Source of the DNA: Flavobacterium sp. 102 | GTDB lineage: Bacteria > Bacteroidota > Bacteroidia > Flavobacteriales > Flavobacteriaceae | Length of the DNA: 64,000 bases | Assembly (NCBI RefSeq): GCF_003634615.1 | Contig: NZ_RBKX01000001.1 | Span: 1,860,001-1,924,000 of the forward strand | Reading direction: 5' to 3' | Shown here: positions 1-8,648 of the stretch, piece by piece | How positions within the stretch are numbered: position 1 is the stretch's first letter | Layout of the letters: each line of letters begins with the position of its first letter | Notes under the pieces: model-generated | The model's input: only the letters and a program-made list of their open reading frames with translations | The model's database searches: none | Told to the model about the DNA's origin: nothing | Position numbers and translations under genes: made by a program

Positions 1-108
1 AAAGCAACCATACGTTGTATTCCTTTAGATCAAAAAAAGGAAGAAGGAACTTGTGTTTTTTCCGGAAGCAAATCCACTGGTAGAGTGCTCTTTGCAAAAG
101 CATATTAA
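1..108 (+). CDS. proS: Proline--tRNA ligase, C-terminal fragment
   Basis: Only the last 35 codons and the stop lie in the window; the gene starts upstream of base 1. The visible peptide ends in GRVLFAKAY. A terminal tyrosine and this closing segment are typical of the eukaryote-like (short) class of prolyl-tRNA synthetase, which charges tRNA-Pro in the cytoplasm. Two cysteines at visible positions 6 and 18 fit the C-terminal metal-binding-like domain of that class. The assignment rests on a short tail, so it is probable rather than certain. Confidence 0.78.
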   Translation, partial: KATIRCIPLDQKKEEGTCVFSGSKSTGRVLFAKAY

Positions 109-137
109 TAAAAATCAGAAAAAAAATAGTTGCGCTC

Positions 138-167
138 TTGTGTGATTGAAAAATAATTGTATTTTTG
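138..167 (+). promoter_or_regulatory. Promoter for the tRNA-Glu genes
   Basis: A TTG at 138-140 (-33 element) is followed after 19 bases by TATTTTTG at 160-167, a perfect match to the Bacteroidota -7 box TAnnTTTG. It ends 23 bases before the first tRNA, which suits a short 5' leader. This is a sequence match only. Confidence 0.6.
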
Positions 168-190
168 CAACCGCAATTTTAAGCAAAGTT

Positions 191-262
191 GGCCCGTTCG
201 TCTATCGGTTAGGACGCATGGTTTTCATCCATGTAAGAGGGGTTCGATTCCCCTACGGGCTA
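191..262 (+). tRNA. tRNA-Glu (anticodon TTC), copy 1
   Basis: A 72-base cloverleaf. The acceptor stem GGCCCGT pairs with ACGGGCT, with a G-U pair at 1-72. The anticodon stem CATGG/CCATG holds the loop TTTTCAT (anticodon TTC), and the T stem AGGGG/CCCCT holds the loop TTCGATT. The discriminator base is A. The 3' CCA is not encoded (CAA follows), so the tail must be added by the CCA enzyme, which is encoded further along in this window. Confidence 0.96.
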
Positions 263-280
263 CAATATTTAAGGCTTAAT

Positions 281-352
281 GGCCCGTTCGTCTATCGGTT
301 AGGACGCATGGTTTTCATCCATGTAAGAGGGGTTCGATTCCCCTACGGGCTA
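281..352 (+). tRNA. tRNA-Glu (anticodon TTC), copy 2
   Basis: Identical in sequence to the first copy and separated from it by 18 bases, so both are probably cut from one transcript. The discriminator A is followed by CAG, so CCA is again not encoded. An apparent reading frame running across both tRNAs is an artefact of the duplication. Confidence 0.96.
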
Positions 353-505
353 CAGATTAGTTGTAAATTAGTTTTATAGAACAAGAGTTCAGTGTCTCGA
401 ATTGTTGTTTTATTAGTTAAAACCAAAGTGATTATGTTTAATTGTGGGAGGTTTTTCTTTTTTAACTAAATATTTTATTATTAATTACAATTAAATTACA
501 AGAAA

Positions 506-757
506 ATGGCAAATCACAAGTCAGCTTTAAAAAGAATCAGAAGCAACGAAAAGAAAAGAGTGTTGAACAGATACCAACACAAAACAACTCGTAACGCAAT
601 CAAAGCGTTAAGATTGGCTACAGATAAATCAGATGCTTCTGCTAAATTGTCTGCTGTTATTTCTATGATTGACAAATTGGCTAAGAAAAATATCATTCAT
701 GATAACAAAGCAGCTAATTTAAAATCTAAATTAACTAAACACGTTTCTAAGTTATAA
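506..757 (+). CDS. rpsT: 30S ribosomal protein S20
   Basis: An 83-residue, very basic protein opening MANHKSALKRIRSNEKKR, the hallmark start of S20, and otherwise helical (RNAIKALR, MIDKLAKKNIIHDNKAANLKSKL). S20 binds 16S rRNA early in assembly of the small subunit. The length is normal for the family. The ATG follows an A-rich leader without a Shine-Dalgarno sequence, usual in this phylum. A strong hairpin terminator follows 24 bases after the stop, so the gene is probably transcribed alone or together with the tRNAs. Confidence 0.97.
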   Translation: MANHKSALKRIRSNEKKRVLNRYQHKTTRNAIKALRLATDKSDASAKLSAVISMIDKLAKKNIIHDNKAANLKSKLTKHVSKL

Positions 758-781
758 TCTAACTTATTGTAAGCTTATAAA

Positions 782-809
782 AAAAAGTCCCGATAACTCG
801 GGACTTTTT
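782..809 (+). terminator. Bidirectional Rho-independent terminator
   Basis: A perfect 12-bp stem (782-793 with 798-809) around the loop TAAC. The AAGTCCCGA arm is bordered by A and T runs, so it can end rpsT transcripts and also the convergent response-regulator transcript from the other strand. Confidence 0.9.
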
Positions 810-829
810 ATTTTATATTAATCTGGAAT

Positions 830-1240
830 CTAAAATCCGGGTTTTAAAATCTCGAGCATTTCTTTAGTTATAGGCTTTGAAAGAAAGTCAATCACCATAG
901 GGTAACTTTTTGCTTTTACTACATCTTGAGGGTCAATTGTAGACGATAGCACAATAAACTTAGCTTCTTTAAATACATCCTGATAATCATTTTGAAGGTA
1001 GTTGTCTAAAAACTCCCAACCATTCATTATAGGCATGTTTAAGTCTAAAAATATCAATTTTGGATAGGATACGTTCACATCGAGTTTGTATTCCGGAGCC
1101 AATTTATTAAAGTAGTCAATGGCCTCTTCGCCGTTTTTGGCAGTCAGTACTTCATTGGCAAAAGCAACTCTTTCAATGACTTTTTTACAAAGCATCAAAG
1201 TTATGGCATCATCGTCTACACAAAGTATTTTTTCGAGCAT
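830..1240 (-). CDS. Single-domain response regulator (CheY-like receiver)
   Basis: 136 residues consisting of a receiver domain only. Visible active-site residues are the acidic pair D9/D10, the phospho-acceptor D66 in FLDLNMP, S99/S100 in VLSS, and K122 in FLSKP. There is no output domain, so it probably passes phosphate on or acts through protein contact. It starts 9 bases downstream of the stop of the PAS histidine kinase on the same strand and is almost certainly co-transcribed with it as the cognate receiver. Confidence 0.9.
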   Translation of the reverse strand: MLEKILCVDDDAITLMLCKKVIERVAFANEVLTAKNGEEAIDYFNKLAPEYKLDVNVSYPKLIFLDLNMPIMNGWEFLDNYLQNDYQDVFKEAKFIVLSSTIDPQDVVKAKSYPMVIDFLSKPITKEMLEILKPGF

Positions 1241-1249
1241 TTGAAAGGA

Positions 1250-2965
1250 TTAATTATTCTTAAATGTTATGGTAAAGGTTGTTCCTTTACCTACTGTGCT
1301 TATTACGTTTATTGTTCCGCCCATGGCTTCTACTTGTGATTTTACTAAATACAATCCCAATCCTTTACTGTCAGGGTGATCGTGGAATCTTTGGTACAAA
1401 CCAAAAATTTTATCCTTATTTCTAACCAAATCAATTCCGATTCCATTGTCTTTAAACGTAAGGATTAAATCATCATCTACTACTTTTGAGGAGATGTTTA
1501 CTCTTAATTGTTTGCCTTCGCTTCTGTATTTTATAGCGTTCGTCAGTAAATTTAAAAAAATACTTTCTAAATAAGATTTATTAATATTTAAAATAGTCAC
1601 CTCTTCTAAATCTATTTTCAATATAGGCTTGTGCAATCCTATCAAAAAGCTCAATTGATTAAAGACATTTTCAAATATTTCCTTAATTAATACTTTCTCT
1701 TTTTGGATTGACGGATTGTCTTTGATAATAACAACTTTAACCAAATCATTGATAGTTTCATTTAATAAATGAGTAGACTTGGAGAAGCCGTCAATGATTT
1801 CTTTTAATTCCGGGTTTTCAATTGGCATGTCTTCCACCAAATTTAACAAACCGGTTAAATTAGATAAAGGTGCTCTTAGGTTGTGCGAAGTGATATAAGA
1901 GAATTGTTTTAAGTCTTTATTGTTTTGCGTTAATTCACGAATCAGTTGCTCTCTTTCTTTTACTTTGTTCTTTTCTTCAGTAACATCTCTTTGAATCGAT
2001 ATCCAGTGGGAGTGTTCCCCATCTTTGTTAGTTACCGGAATCATAGAAAAGTTAATCCAAAACTCTTCCCCATTTTTTTTATAGCTAATGGTTTCAATAA
2101 AACATTCTTTATAGTCTTGGATGGCTGTTTTTAGTCTGTCAAATTCTAAAATGTCAGATTTCGAACCAAAGAACATTACCGGAGATTTCCCAATCACTTC
2201 ATTGGCTTTGTAGCCAGTCATATCGGTAAAAGCCGAATTGACAAAGATGATATTCGGAATTACTTCACTAGAAGTGTCGATATCCGTAATCATTACAGCA
2301 TCTTTACTTTGTGTAATTACCGTTTCGAGCAATCTCAATCGTTGTTCTTCTTCTTTTTGTTTGGTAATATCCTGAATGGCTCCAATCATTCTGATAGGTT
2401 TGCCTTCTTTGTCTTTTACTAAAAAACCCCTGTCAAAAACATATCTATAAGTGCCATCCGCACATTGAAAACGGTATTCGTCTTGCCATTTCTCTGTTTT
2501 TTGTTCCAAAAAGGAATAGAGTTTTACAGACATCTTTAAACTGTCTTCGGGGTGAATTCTTTCAAACCACCATTTTGAAGTTTTGCCTATTTCTTCTTTT
2601 TTATACCCAAAAACCCCTTGAATTCCTTTATTCCATAAAAAACTATCATCTTCAATTTTCCAATCCCAAATGGTGTCACTCGTCGCTTTGGCAACGATAT
2701 CATAACGTTCGTTGGATTCAATGATTTCATTATTGGTAATCTGTAGTTTCTCAAAAACAGATTTGTTGTTTTGGGAATTTTGATTGAGAATGACATTTAA
2801 AATGATTCCCGAGATAGCAATAAAAATAAAGTCCCGAATGTAAAAGTATATGGAGGAATCAGGAGAAGTTTTGATATAATCTAAAAAAAATTGATGACCG
2901 AGTACAGCCACCAGCATTAAAATAAGGACGTACGCTAATGTTATTTTAGTAGAATTATTTTTCAT
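1250..2965 (-). CDS. PAS-domain sensor histidine kinase
   Basis: 571 residues from the chosen ATG; a TTG eight codons upstream gives a longer frame but is less likely. There are two hydrophobic segments (about 8-26 and 46-60), then two PAS domains (about 87-205 and 212-332, each followed by the GAIQDITKQK or SIQRDVTEEK type PAC motif). A HisKA-like helix carries the phospho-histidine H361 in TSHNLRAPLSNL. The ATPase domain shows N box NLLTNAIKY, G1 box DNGIGID and G2 box KGLGLYL. It is a membrane-anchored kinase; the signal is unknown, and the PAS domains may bind a ligand or redox cofactor. The receiver gene follows immediately. Confidence 0.9.
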   Translation of the reverse strand: MKNNSTKITLAYVLILMLVAVLGHQFFLDYIKTSPDSSIYFYIRDFIFIAISGIILNVILNQNSQNNKSVFEKLQITNNEIIESNERYDIVAKATSDTIWDWKIEDDSFLWNKGIQGVFGYKKEEIGKTSKWWFERIHPEDSLKMSVKLYSFLEQKTEKWQDEYRFQCADGTYRYVFDRGFLVKDKEGKPIRMIGAIQDITKQKEEEQRLRLLETVITQSKDAVMITDIDTSSEVIPNIIFVNSAFTDMTGYKANEVIGKSPVMFFGSKSDILEFDRLKTAIQDYKECFIETISYKKNGEEFWINFSMIPVTNKDGEHSHWISIQRDVTEEKNKVKEREQLIRELTQNNKDLKQFSYITSHNLRAPLSNLTGLLNLVEDMPIENPELKEIIDGFSKSTHLLNETINDLVKVVIIKDNPSIQKEKVLIKEIFENVFNQLSFLIGLHKPILKIDLEEVTILNINKSYLESIFLNLLTNAIKYRSEGKQLRVNISSKVVDDDLILTFKDNGIGIDLVRNKDKIFGLYQRFHDHPDSKGLGLYLVKSQVEAMGGTINVISTVGKGTTFTITFKNN

Positions 2966-3074
2966 TACTCCAAATATATAGATTTTCAAATAAGTTTTAA
3001 AATTTAGCTAAAAACTTATTAAGTATTTTATAAACTTTATGCTCAATTTTAATAAAGTGTAAACTAATTTGTTA

Positions 3075-3108
3075 TTGGTTTTTTATATAAAAATAAAGTG
3101 TACCTTTG
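3075..3108 (+). promoter_or_regulatory. Promoter of typA
   Basis: A TTG at 3075-3077 and a perfect -7 box TACCTTTG at 3101-3108, 23 bases apart, lie just upstream of the typA ATG. The box falls inside a longer GTG-started version of the typA frame, which argues for the downstream ATG as the true start. Confidence 0.6.
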
Positions 3109-3127
3109 CACCCACAAAAAAGCACAC

Positions 3128-4924
3128 ATGGAATCTATTAGAAACATTGCAATTATTGCTCACGTTGACCACGGAAAAACGACTTTGGTTGACAAAATTA
3201 TGTATCACTGTCAGTTATTTCGCGAAAATGAGAACACAGGTGATTTAATTCTTGACAACAATGACTTAGAACGTGAAAGAGGAATTACGATTACTTCTAA
3301 GAACGTTTCGGTTGTATATAAAGGAACTAAAATCAACATTATTGATACTCCTGGTCACGCCGATTTTGGTGGAGAAGTAGAAAGAGTATTGAACATGGCT
3401 GACGGAGTTTGTCTTTTAGTAGATGCTTTCGAAGGACCAATGCCACAAACGCGTTTTGTGTTGCAAAAAGCCATCGACTTAGGATTAAAGCCTTGTGTGG
3501 TTATTAATAAAGTAGATAAAGAAAACTGTACTCCGGAAGAAGTACACGAAAAAGTATTCGACTTAATGTTCGAATTAGGCGCAGAAGAATGGCAGTTGGA
3601 TTTTCCAACCGTTTATGGTTCAGCCAAAAATAACTGGATGTCTGACCACTGGGAAAACCAAACGTCAAACATCGAGCCTTTATTAGATATGGTTGTTGAG
3701 CATGTACCAGCGCCAAAAGTATCTGAAGGAACACCTCAAATGTTAATTACTTCGTTAGATTTCTCTGCTTTTACAGGACGTATTGCTATCGGTCGTTTAG
3801 AAAGAGGTATCTTAAAAGAAGGAATGCCCATTTCTTTGGTAAAAAGAGATGGTACTGTTACAAAATCTAGAATTAAAGAATTACATACTTTTGAAGGTCT
3901 TGGGCGTAAAAAAGTAACAGAAGTAATTGCCGGAGATATATGTGCTATTGTTGGTGTTGAAGGTTTTGAAATTGGTGATACTATTTCTGATTTTGAAAAT
4001 CCAGAAGGGTTAGCTTCTATTGCTATCGATGAGCCAACAATGAGTATGTTGTTTACCATTAATGACTCTCCTTTCTTTGGTAAAGAAGGTAAGTTTGTAA
4101 CATCACGTCACATTAGAGATCGTCTGACTAAAGAGTTAGAGAAAAACCTAGCGATGAAATTGGGTGAAACCGATTCAGCGGATAAATTTATGGTTTTTGG
4201 TCGTGGAGTACTTCACTTATCGGTTTTGATCGAAACCATGAGAAGAGAAGGGTATGAATTGCAAATTGGTCAACCACAAGTTATCATCAAAGAAATTGAT
4301 GGTGTAAAATGTGAACCAATTGAGGAATTAACTATCGATTTACCAGAGCATTTATCAGGTAGAGCTGTTGAGTTCGTTACTATGCGTAAAGGTGAAATGC
4401 TGAGTATGGAAACTAAAGGGGAACGTATGATTGTTAAATTTAATATTCCATCTCGTGGAATTATTGGATTGCGTAATCAATTGCTTACTGCTACTGCTGG
4501 TGAGGCGATTATGGCACACCGTTTTATAGGATACGAACCTTTCAAAGGAGAAATTGCCGGACGTAACAAAGGTTCATTAATTTCTATGGAAAAAGGAAAA
4601 GCCATTCCGTATTCTATCGATAAATTACAAGATCGTGGTAAGTTTTTTGTTGAACCAAATGCCGAAATTTACGAAGGTCAGGTAATCGGAGAAAACTCAC
4701 GTGGTGATGATATGAGTGTAAACGTAACTAAAGAGAAAAAACAATCTAACGTTCGTTCTTCTGGAAATGATGAAAAAGCCAGAATTATTCCACCGATTAT
4801 TTTCTCATTGGAAGAAGCTTTAGAGTACATCCAAAAAGATGAATATGTTGAGGTAACACCTAAATCGATTCGTTTGAGAAAAATCTATTTGAATGAAAAC
4901 GACAGAAAACGTTTTAAAATATAA
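3128..4924 (+). CDS. typA: Ribosome-associated GTPase TypA/BipA
   Basis: 598 residues, the family's normal length. The N-terminal translational-GTPase domain has G1 AHVDHGKT (10-17), G2 around RGITI, G3 DTPGHAD and G4 NKVD. EF-G-like domains and the BipA-specific C-terminal region with SRGIIGLRNQLLTAT follow. TypA binds the ribosome and assists large-subunit assembly and translation under stress or cold. The start at MESIRNIAIIAHVD was chosen because it matches the family N-terminus and because a promoter box overlaps the 10-codon upstream extension. A terminator follows. Confidence 0.96.
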   Translation: MESIRNIAIIAHVDHGKTTLVDKIMYHCQLFRENENTGDLILDNNDLERERGITITSKNVSVVYKGTKINIIDTPGHADFGGEVERVLNMADGVCLLVDAFEGPMPQTRFVLQKAIDLGLKPCVVINKVDKENCTPEEVHEKVFDLMFELGAEEWQLDFPTVYGSAKNNWMSDHWENQTSNIEPLLDMVVEHVPAPKVSEGTPQMLITSLDFSAFTGRIAIGRLERGILKEGMPISLVKRDGTVTKSRIKELHTFEGLGRKKVTEVIAGDICAIVGVEGFEIGDTISDFENPEGLASIAIDEPTMSMLFTINDSPFFGKEGKFVTSRHIRDRLTKELEKNLAMKLGETDSADKFMVFGRGVLHLSVLIETMRREGYELQIGQPQVIIKEIDGVKCEPIEELTIDLPEHLSGRAVEFVTMRKGEMLSMETKGERMIVKFNIPSRGIIGLRNQLLTATAGEAIMAHRFIGYEPFKGEIAGRNKGSLISMEKGKAIPYSIDKLQDRGKFFVEPNAEIYEGQVIGENSRGDDMSVNVTKEKKQSNVRSSGNDEKARIIPPIIFSLEEALEYIQKDEYVEVTPKSIRLRKIYLNENDRKRFKI

Positions 4925-4964
4925 TGAATAGCGACATGATTTATCGTGTCGAATTTTAAAAAAG

Positions 4965-4994
4965 AAAAACCTTTCAGAAATGAAAGGTTTTTTT
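4965..4994 (+). terminator. Terminator after typA
   Basis: AAAAACCTTTCA and its complement (4965-4976 with 4981-4992) form a 12-bp stem around the tetraloop GAAA, followed by T residues. A smaller hairpin (CGACATGATTTATCGTGTCG) lies just before it. Confidence 0.88.
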
Positions 4995-5037
4995 ATGCTC
5001 AAAATTTCGGGTTCCAAAACTATTATTCAAAAAATAA

Positions 5038-5045
5038 TACTTTTG
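5038..5045 (+). promoter_or_regulatory. -7 promoter box upstream of the TPR histidine kinase
   Basis: TACTTTTG matches TAnnTTTG and lies 41 bases before the ATG. No clear -33 TTG was found at a good distance. Confidence 0.45.
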
Positions 5046-5086
5046 TGTAAAGAAGACATTGCTTTTTTCAAATCTAAAAAATCGAT

Positions 5087-7036
5087 ATGCCAAAAATTAA
5101 ACTCATTGGTAAACTACTTTTTGCTTTTACTTTTCTAGGCTTAACCAATGTCAATGCGCAATATGATGTTGATTCCTTAAAAACGATTATTGCCAATCCC
5201 AAACTTCATGATACGACTAAGTTGGCTACTCTTTCAATAGTAATTAATAATACTATAGAGGATAAAGAGTTGAAGCAGTATATTGATTTGTTGGGTGAAA
5301 TTTCAAAAAAAAATCTGCAAAAAAAAATCAAAGACGAGGATTTGCATAGAAAGTATACCAGTTATTTGGCTTCCTATTACCATAGTCTAAGTGCACGCTA
5401 CGAATTAGATAAAGAGCAACAATTAAAATATATTAACCAGTCAATACAATTGTACAATTCTATAAAAATGTACGATGAAGCCAGCTATGCACTGGTTAGT
5501 AAAGGCGTATTGTTGGATAGAAGAAACGAAAGTTTAAAAGCTATAGACTGTTATTATAAAGCATTAAAATATTTTGAATTTCAAAAAGACAAAAGTTACG
5601 AAGGGATTTCATATGTATATTCTAAGTTAGGCTATACGTTTGGGAAAATAAAAAATAACCCTATGTCAATAAAATATTTTAAAAAGGCAATCTACTTTAT
5701 TGATAAAATTGCTACTGATAACCACATACAGTATCAAGAGCAAAAAAGTTTATTGTATATCAATATAGGCTCGGTGTATCTGGAAATGAAAGATTACAAA
5801 AATGCCGGTGCTAATTTTGATCTCGGAATTGAATTGTCGAAGAAAAACAATGGACATTTTAATACCAGTATAGCCTTGTCAAAGTTAGCGGTGATTGATA
5901 TGCATTTTAACCGTTTAGACGAAGCAGAACAAAAACTCTTAAAGGCAAAATTATTGTCACCAAGTCCGGTGACGACATCTTATTCGTTGGTAAATTTGGG
6001 TAAAGTATATTTTAAAAAGAAAAACTATGAGGAAGCCCAAAAAAACCTTACAGAAGGATTAAAGTTAAGCAAATTTCTTAGAAATATTGATTTGCAACAG
6101 CAATCATACGAATTACTATACCAAATTAATAAGCTAAAAGGCAATTACAAAGAGTCGACAGCAATGCTCGAGTTATTCATTAAAATGTCGGACTCAACCA
6201 AAGAAGAAGGTGTTAAGAATGAGTTGAAGCAACAACAAATGAAACATGAGTATCAAAAGAAAGAGTTCCTTTATAAAATCGCTACAGAAAGAAAAAACGC
6301 CGTTAAAAACAATTGGCTCATAGGACTTGCAGCCGTTCTTTTAATACTACTTATAGCCTCTTATTTTTTATACCGAAACTACAAACAAAAGCAAGCCATT
6401 GCCCATTTTGAAAAGAACGAACTCAACCGGAAATTGTTGTTAAGTCAGATGAATCCCCATTTTATTTTTAATTCCATAGATAATATTCAGAGTCTGATTT
6501 ACAACAAACAAGACGCAGCAGCCGTCAATTATTTAACCAAATTCTCCAAATTAACCCGACAGATTCTTGAAAATTCTAACGAAAGTTACATCACTTTAAG
6601 TGAAGAATTGGCTATGATTGACAACTATTTGGTGATTCAGCAACTGTTGTACAATAACAAATTCGATTTCCATATTAACGTTGATGATTCTATTGATACT
6701 GAGAACATTTTATTACCGCCGATGTTGACACAACCCTTCATAGAAAATGCCATCAAACACGGCTTAAAAAACACGACTGAGAAAGGTCAAATCAATATCA
6801 ATTTTGAGTTTGCTAACGAAAAACTGTTTTTTGAGATACTCGATAATGGTGTCGGTTTTACAGCGAATGAAACCGTCAATAAAAAGTCATTGGCCATGAA
6901 AATCACCAAAGAACGACTCGTCAATATCTCTAAGAAAAGCAATTTTGAAGTCCAAATAGAAAACAGCGTCGACGACCAAAAAAGAGTTGTCGGTGCCAAA
7001 GTATTTTTTGAGATTCCTTATATTTACGATAATTAA
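5087..7036 (+). CDS. TPR-containing LytS-type sensor histidine kinase
   Basis: 649 residues. A signal peptide (about 1-24, ending NVNAQ) exports the first half, which carries tetratricopeptide-like repeats (about 90-370, for example EASYALVSKGVLLDRRN and YLEMKDYKNAGANFDLGI). One membrane helix (409-430) leads to a cytoplasmic His_kinase domain (PF06580 type) with H458 in SQMNPHFIFNS, and a GHKL ATPase with PFIENAIKHGLKN and EILDNGVGF. Periplasmic TPRs plus a LytS-type kinase are a common Bacteroidota sensor design. The LytTR regulator begins 8 bases after the stop and is its obvious partner. Confidence 0.93.
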   Translation: MPKIKLIGKLLFAFTFLGLTNVNAQYDVDSLKTIIANPKLHDTTKLATLSIVINNTIEDKELKQYIDLLGEISKKNLQKKIKDEDLHRKYTSYLASYYHSLSARYELDKEQQLKYINQSIQLYNSIKMYDEASYALVSKGVLLDRRNESLKAIDCYYKALKYFEFQKDKSYEGISYVYSKLGYTFGKIKNNPMSIKYFKKAIYFIDKIATDNHIQYQEQKSLLYINIGSVYLEMKDYKNAGANFDLGIELSKKNNGHFNTSIALSKLAVIDMHFNRLDEAEQKLLKAKLLSPSPVTTSYSLVNLGKVYFKKKNYEEAQKNLTEGLKLSKFLRNIDLQQQSYELLYQINKLKGNYKESTAMLELFIKMSDSTKEEGVKNELKQQQMKHEYQKKEFLYKIATERKNAVKNNWLIGLAAVLLILLIASYFLYRNYKQKQAIAHFEKNELNRKLLLSQMNPHFIFNSIDNIQSLIYNKQDAAAVNYLTKFSKLTRQILENSNESYITLSEELAMIDNYLVIQQLLYNNKFDFHINVDDSIDTENILLPPMLTQPFIENAIKHGLKNTTEKGQININFEFANEKLFFEILDNGVGFTANETVNKKSLAMKITKERLVNISKKSNFEVQIENSVDDQKRVVGAKVFFEIPYIYDN

Positions 7037-7044
7037 ATCCGCCT

Positions 7045-7794
7045 ATGTTACGAGCTGTTGTTATTGATGATATTGATTCGATCCGAATAAAAAATATCGA
7101 TATTATTAAATCGAATTGTCCCAATATTGCAATAATTGGTCAGGCGAATAGTGTAGAAAGCGGCGTGAGTTTGATAAAACAAATTGTTCCGGATATTGTT
7201 TTTCTTGACGTAGAAATGCCAGACGGAACCGGTTTTGATTTACTTCAAAAGCTAAAACCAATCAATTTTAAAGTCATTTTTATTACCGGTTATGAAGATT
7301 TTGCCATCAGGGCTTTTCGTTTTAGCGCCATTGATTATTTGCTAAAACCTTTGGATCCCAATGATTTAATTGAAGCGGTAAACAAAGCCGAAGAATCACT
7401 TAGCAAAGACGTATTGGAACTCAAATTAAACACTTTATTCTCCAATTTAGAACGTCCAAAAAACCTGCAAAAATTGGTTTTAAAAACCGCAGAGAAGATC
7501 TATTCGGTCAATATCCAAGACATCGTGAATTGTGAATCGGATAAAAATTACACCACTTTTTACTTTATCAATGCTCCAAAATTGGTCGTTTCTACCACTT
7601 TAAAAGAATACGAAACGCTACTCAAACCGTTTCATTTTTTCAGAGCGCATCAGTCGCATTTAATCAACATGCTTTATTTTGATCACTTCATCAAAACTGA
7701 TGGTGGCAATACCATTGTGATGAAAAACAAAAACAAAATTCCACTCGCCATCCGTAAAAAAGAAGAATTTTTGGCACTGATTGACACCCTTTAG
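7045..7794 (+). CDS. LytTR-family response regulator
   Basis: 249 residues. The receiver domain is about 1-120 with acidic D8/D9, phospho-acceptor D55 in FLDVEMPDG and K101 in LLKPLDP. A C-terminal LytTR DNA-binding domain (about 143-249) follows, beginning LQKLVLKTAEKIYSVN and including FRAHQSHLINML. It is co-transcribed with the upstream kinase. Its last 25 codons and the following 73 bases recur in decayed form about 1.6 kb downstream, so the gene or its end was once duplicated. Targets are unknown; the neighbouring secreted-protein genes are candidates. Confidence 0.93.
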   Translation: MLRAVVIDDIDSIRIKNIDIIKSNCPNIAIIGQANSVESGVSLIKQIVPDIVFLDVEMPDGTGFDLLQKLKPINFKVIFITGYEDFAIRAFRFSAIDYLLKPLDPNDLIEAVNKAEESLSKDVLELKLNTLFSNLERPKNLQKLVLKTAEKIYSVNIQDIVNCESDKNYTTFYFINAPKLVVSTTLKEYETLLKPFHFFRAHQSHLINMLYFDHFIKTDGGNTIVMKNKNKIPLAIRKKEEFLALIDTL

Positions 7795-7867
7795 TCTTAT
7801 CGCTTAAAACGAATTTCACCACATAGTCTGCAAACTTTCACGTACGACTACCGAATGTTCATTTGCC
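7708..7867 (+). repeat. Direct repeat, copy A (LytTR gene end plus downstream leader)
   Basis: This 160-base segment covers the end of the LytTR regulator and 73 bases after its stop. It recurs at 9284-9442. By hand alignment the non-coding 73 bases differ at about 10 positions, while the coding part has indels. Confidence 0.75.
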
Positions 7868-7890
7868 AAATTTGAGGATTTTTTAAGTTT

Positions 7891-7898
7891 TACTTTTG
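7891..7898 (+). promoter_or_regulatory. -7 promoter box before the 226-residue secreted protein gene
   Basis: TACTTTTG matches TAnnTTTG, 45 bases before the ATG, with TTTG at 7871-7874 as a possible -33 element. Confidence 0.45.
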
Positions 7899-7943
7899 AT
7901 TTGTAAATCGTAAAGAATTAATAACCAACTAAATTAGAAACAA

Positions 7944-8624
7944 ATGAAAAAGATAGTTTTACTACTCGCAATTTTAATCGGTCATTCTGTAAGTGCTCAA
8001 ATAAAAGTAAAAGTAAACGATAAATTGGTCACAGAAGGCACTTCGTTCAAAGCTGAAGACATCTCAAAAATGGAACTGGCTTTCGATAAACCCAAAAAAC
8101 TAAGTTACTATGGACTAGGCCGACTTTATTTTTGGGTAGAAATTCTGAAAGAAAGTGGCAACTCGTATGAAGATTACCGCATTGCTGTTGATGGCGCTAA
8201 TGCTATAGAAGCGTTTCTTATGGATGTAAACGATTTTAAAACATTTTATGCCGATGGTAAAGTTTCTTTTAACTTTAAAATCAGAAGTTCGAGTAAACAA
8301 TTAAGCCTTCCTGAACTTTTTTTACTAGCCGGTCGTTGGGCTGACCAAAAAACACTTAAAATTAGAGTTTCGTTATTCTTTAGAGATAAGGTTGGATATG
8401 AAAAATATGGAGATGCGGTTGAATTGGTAAAACCACTTACCATCAATGTTGACAATGCTTATTTCTATGCACAAGGGCAAAAAGAAAAAGAGGCTGAAAA
8501 AGTAGCAGCCGATACTAAGAAAGCTGAAGACGTCAAGAAAGCCGAAGAACAAAAGAAAGCAGCCGAAGAAGAAGAGAAAAAAGGCAAAGGCAAAAAAGTG
8601 CTCAAGAAAGTATTGGGCTGGTAA
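7944..8624 (+). CDS. Secreted protein of unknown function with lysine-rich helical tail
   Basis: 226 residues. A clear signal peptide (about 1-18, ending SVSAQ) is followed by a mixed region of about 150 residues that I do not recognise. The C-terminal tail (about 180-226) is rich in Ala, Lys and Glu (KKAEDVKKAEEQKKAAEEEE) and probably forms a charged helix or coiled coil. It is probably periplasmic or outer-membrane associated. It precedes a lipoprotein gene by 24 bases on the same strand, so the two are likely one unit, and it lies directly after a LytS/LytTR pair that may control it. Confidence 0.75.
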   Translation: MKKIVLLLAILIGHSVSAQIKVKVNDKLVTEGTSFKAEDISKMELAFDKPKKLSYYGLGRLYFWVEILKESGNSYEDYRIAVDGANAIEAFLMDVNDFKTFYADGKVSFNFKIRSSSKQLSLPELFLLAGRWADQKTLKIRVSLFFRDKVGYEKYGDAVELVKPLTINVDNAYFYAQGQKEKEAEKVAADTKKAEDVKKAEEQKKAAEEEEKKGKGKKVLKKVLGW

Positions 8625-8648
8625 TTTTAACCATTTAAAACTAGAAAT

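Noticed and set aside
146..379. A 77-codon frame with an internal repeat covering both tRNA-Glu genes
   Set aside because: It exists only because two identical tRNA genes lie in tandem; the bases fold as tRNAs and no protein features are seen.
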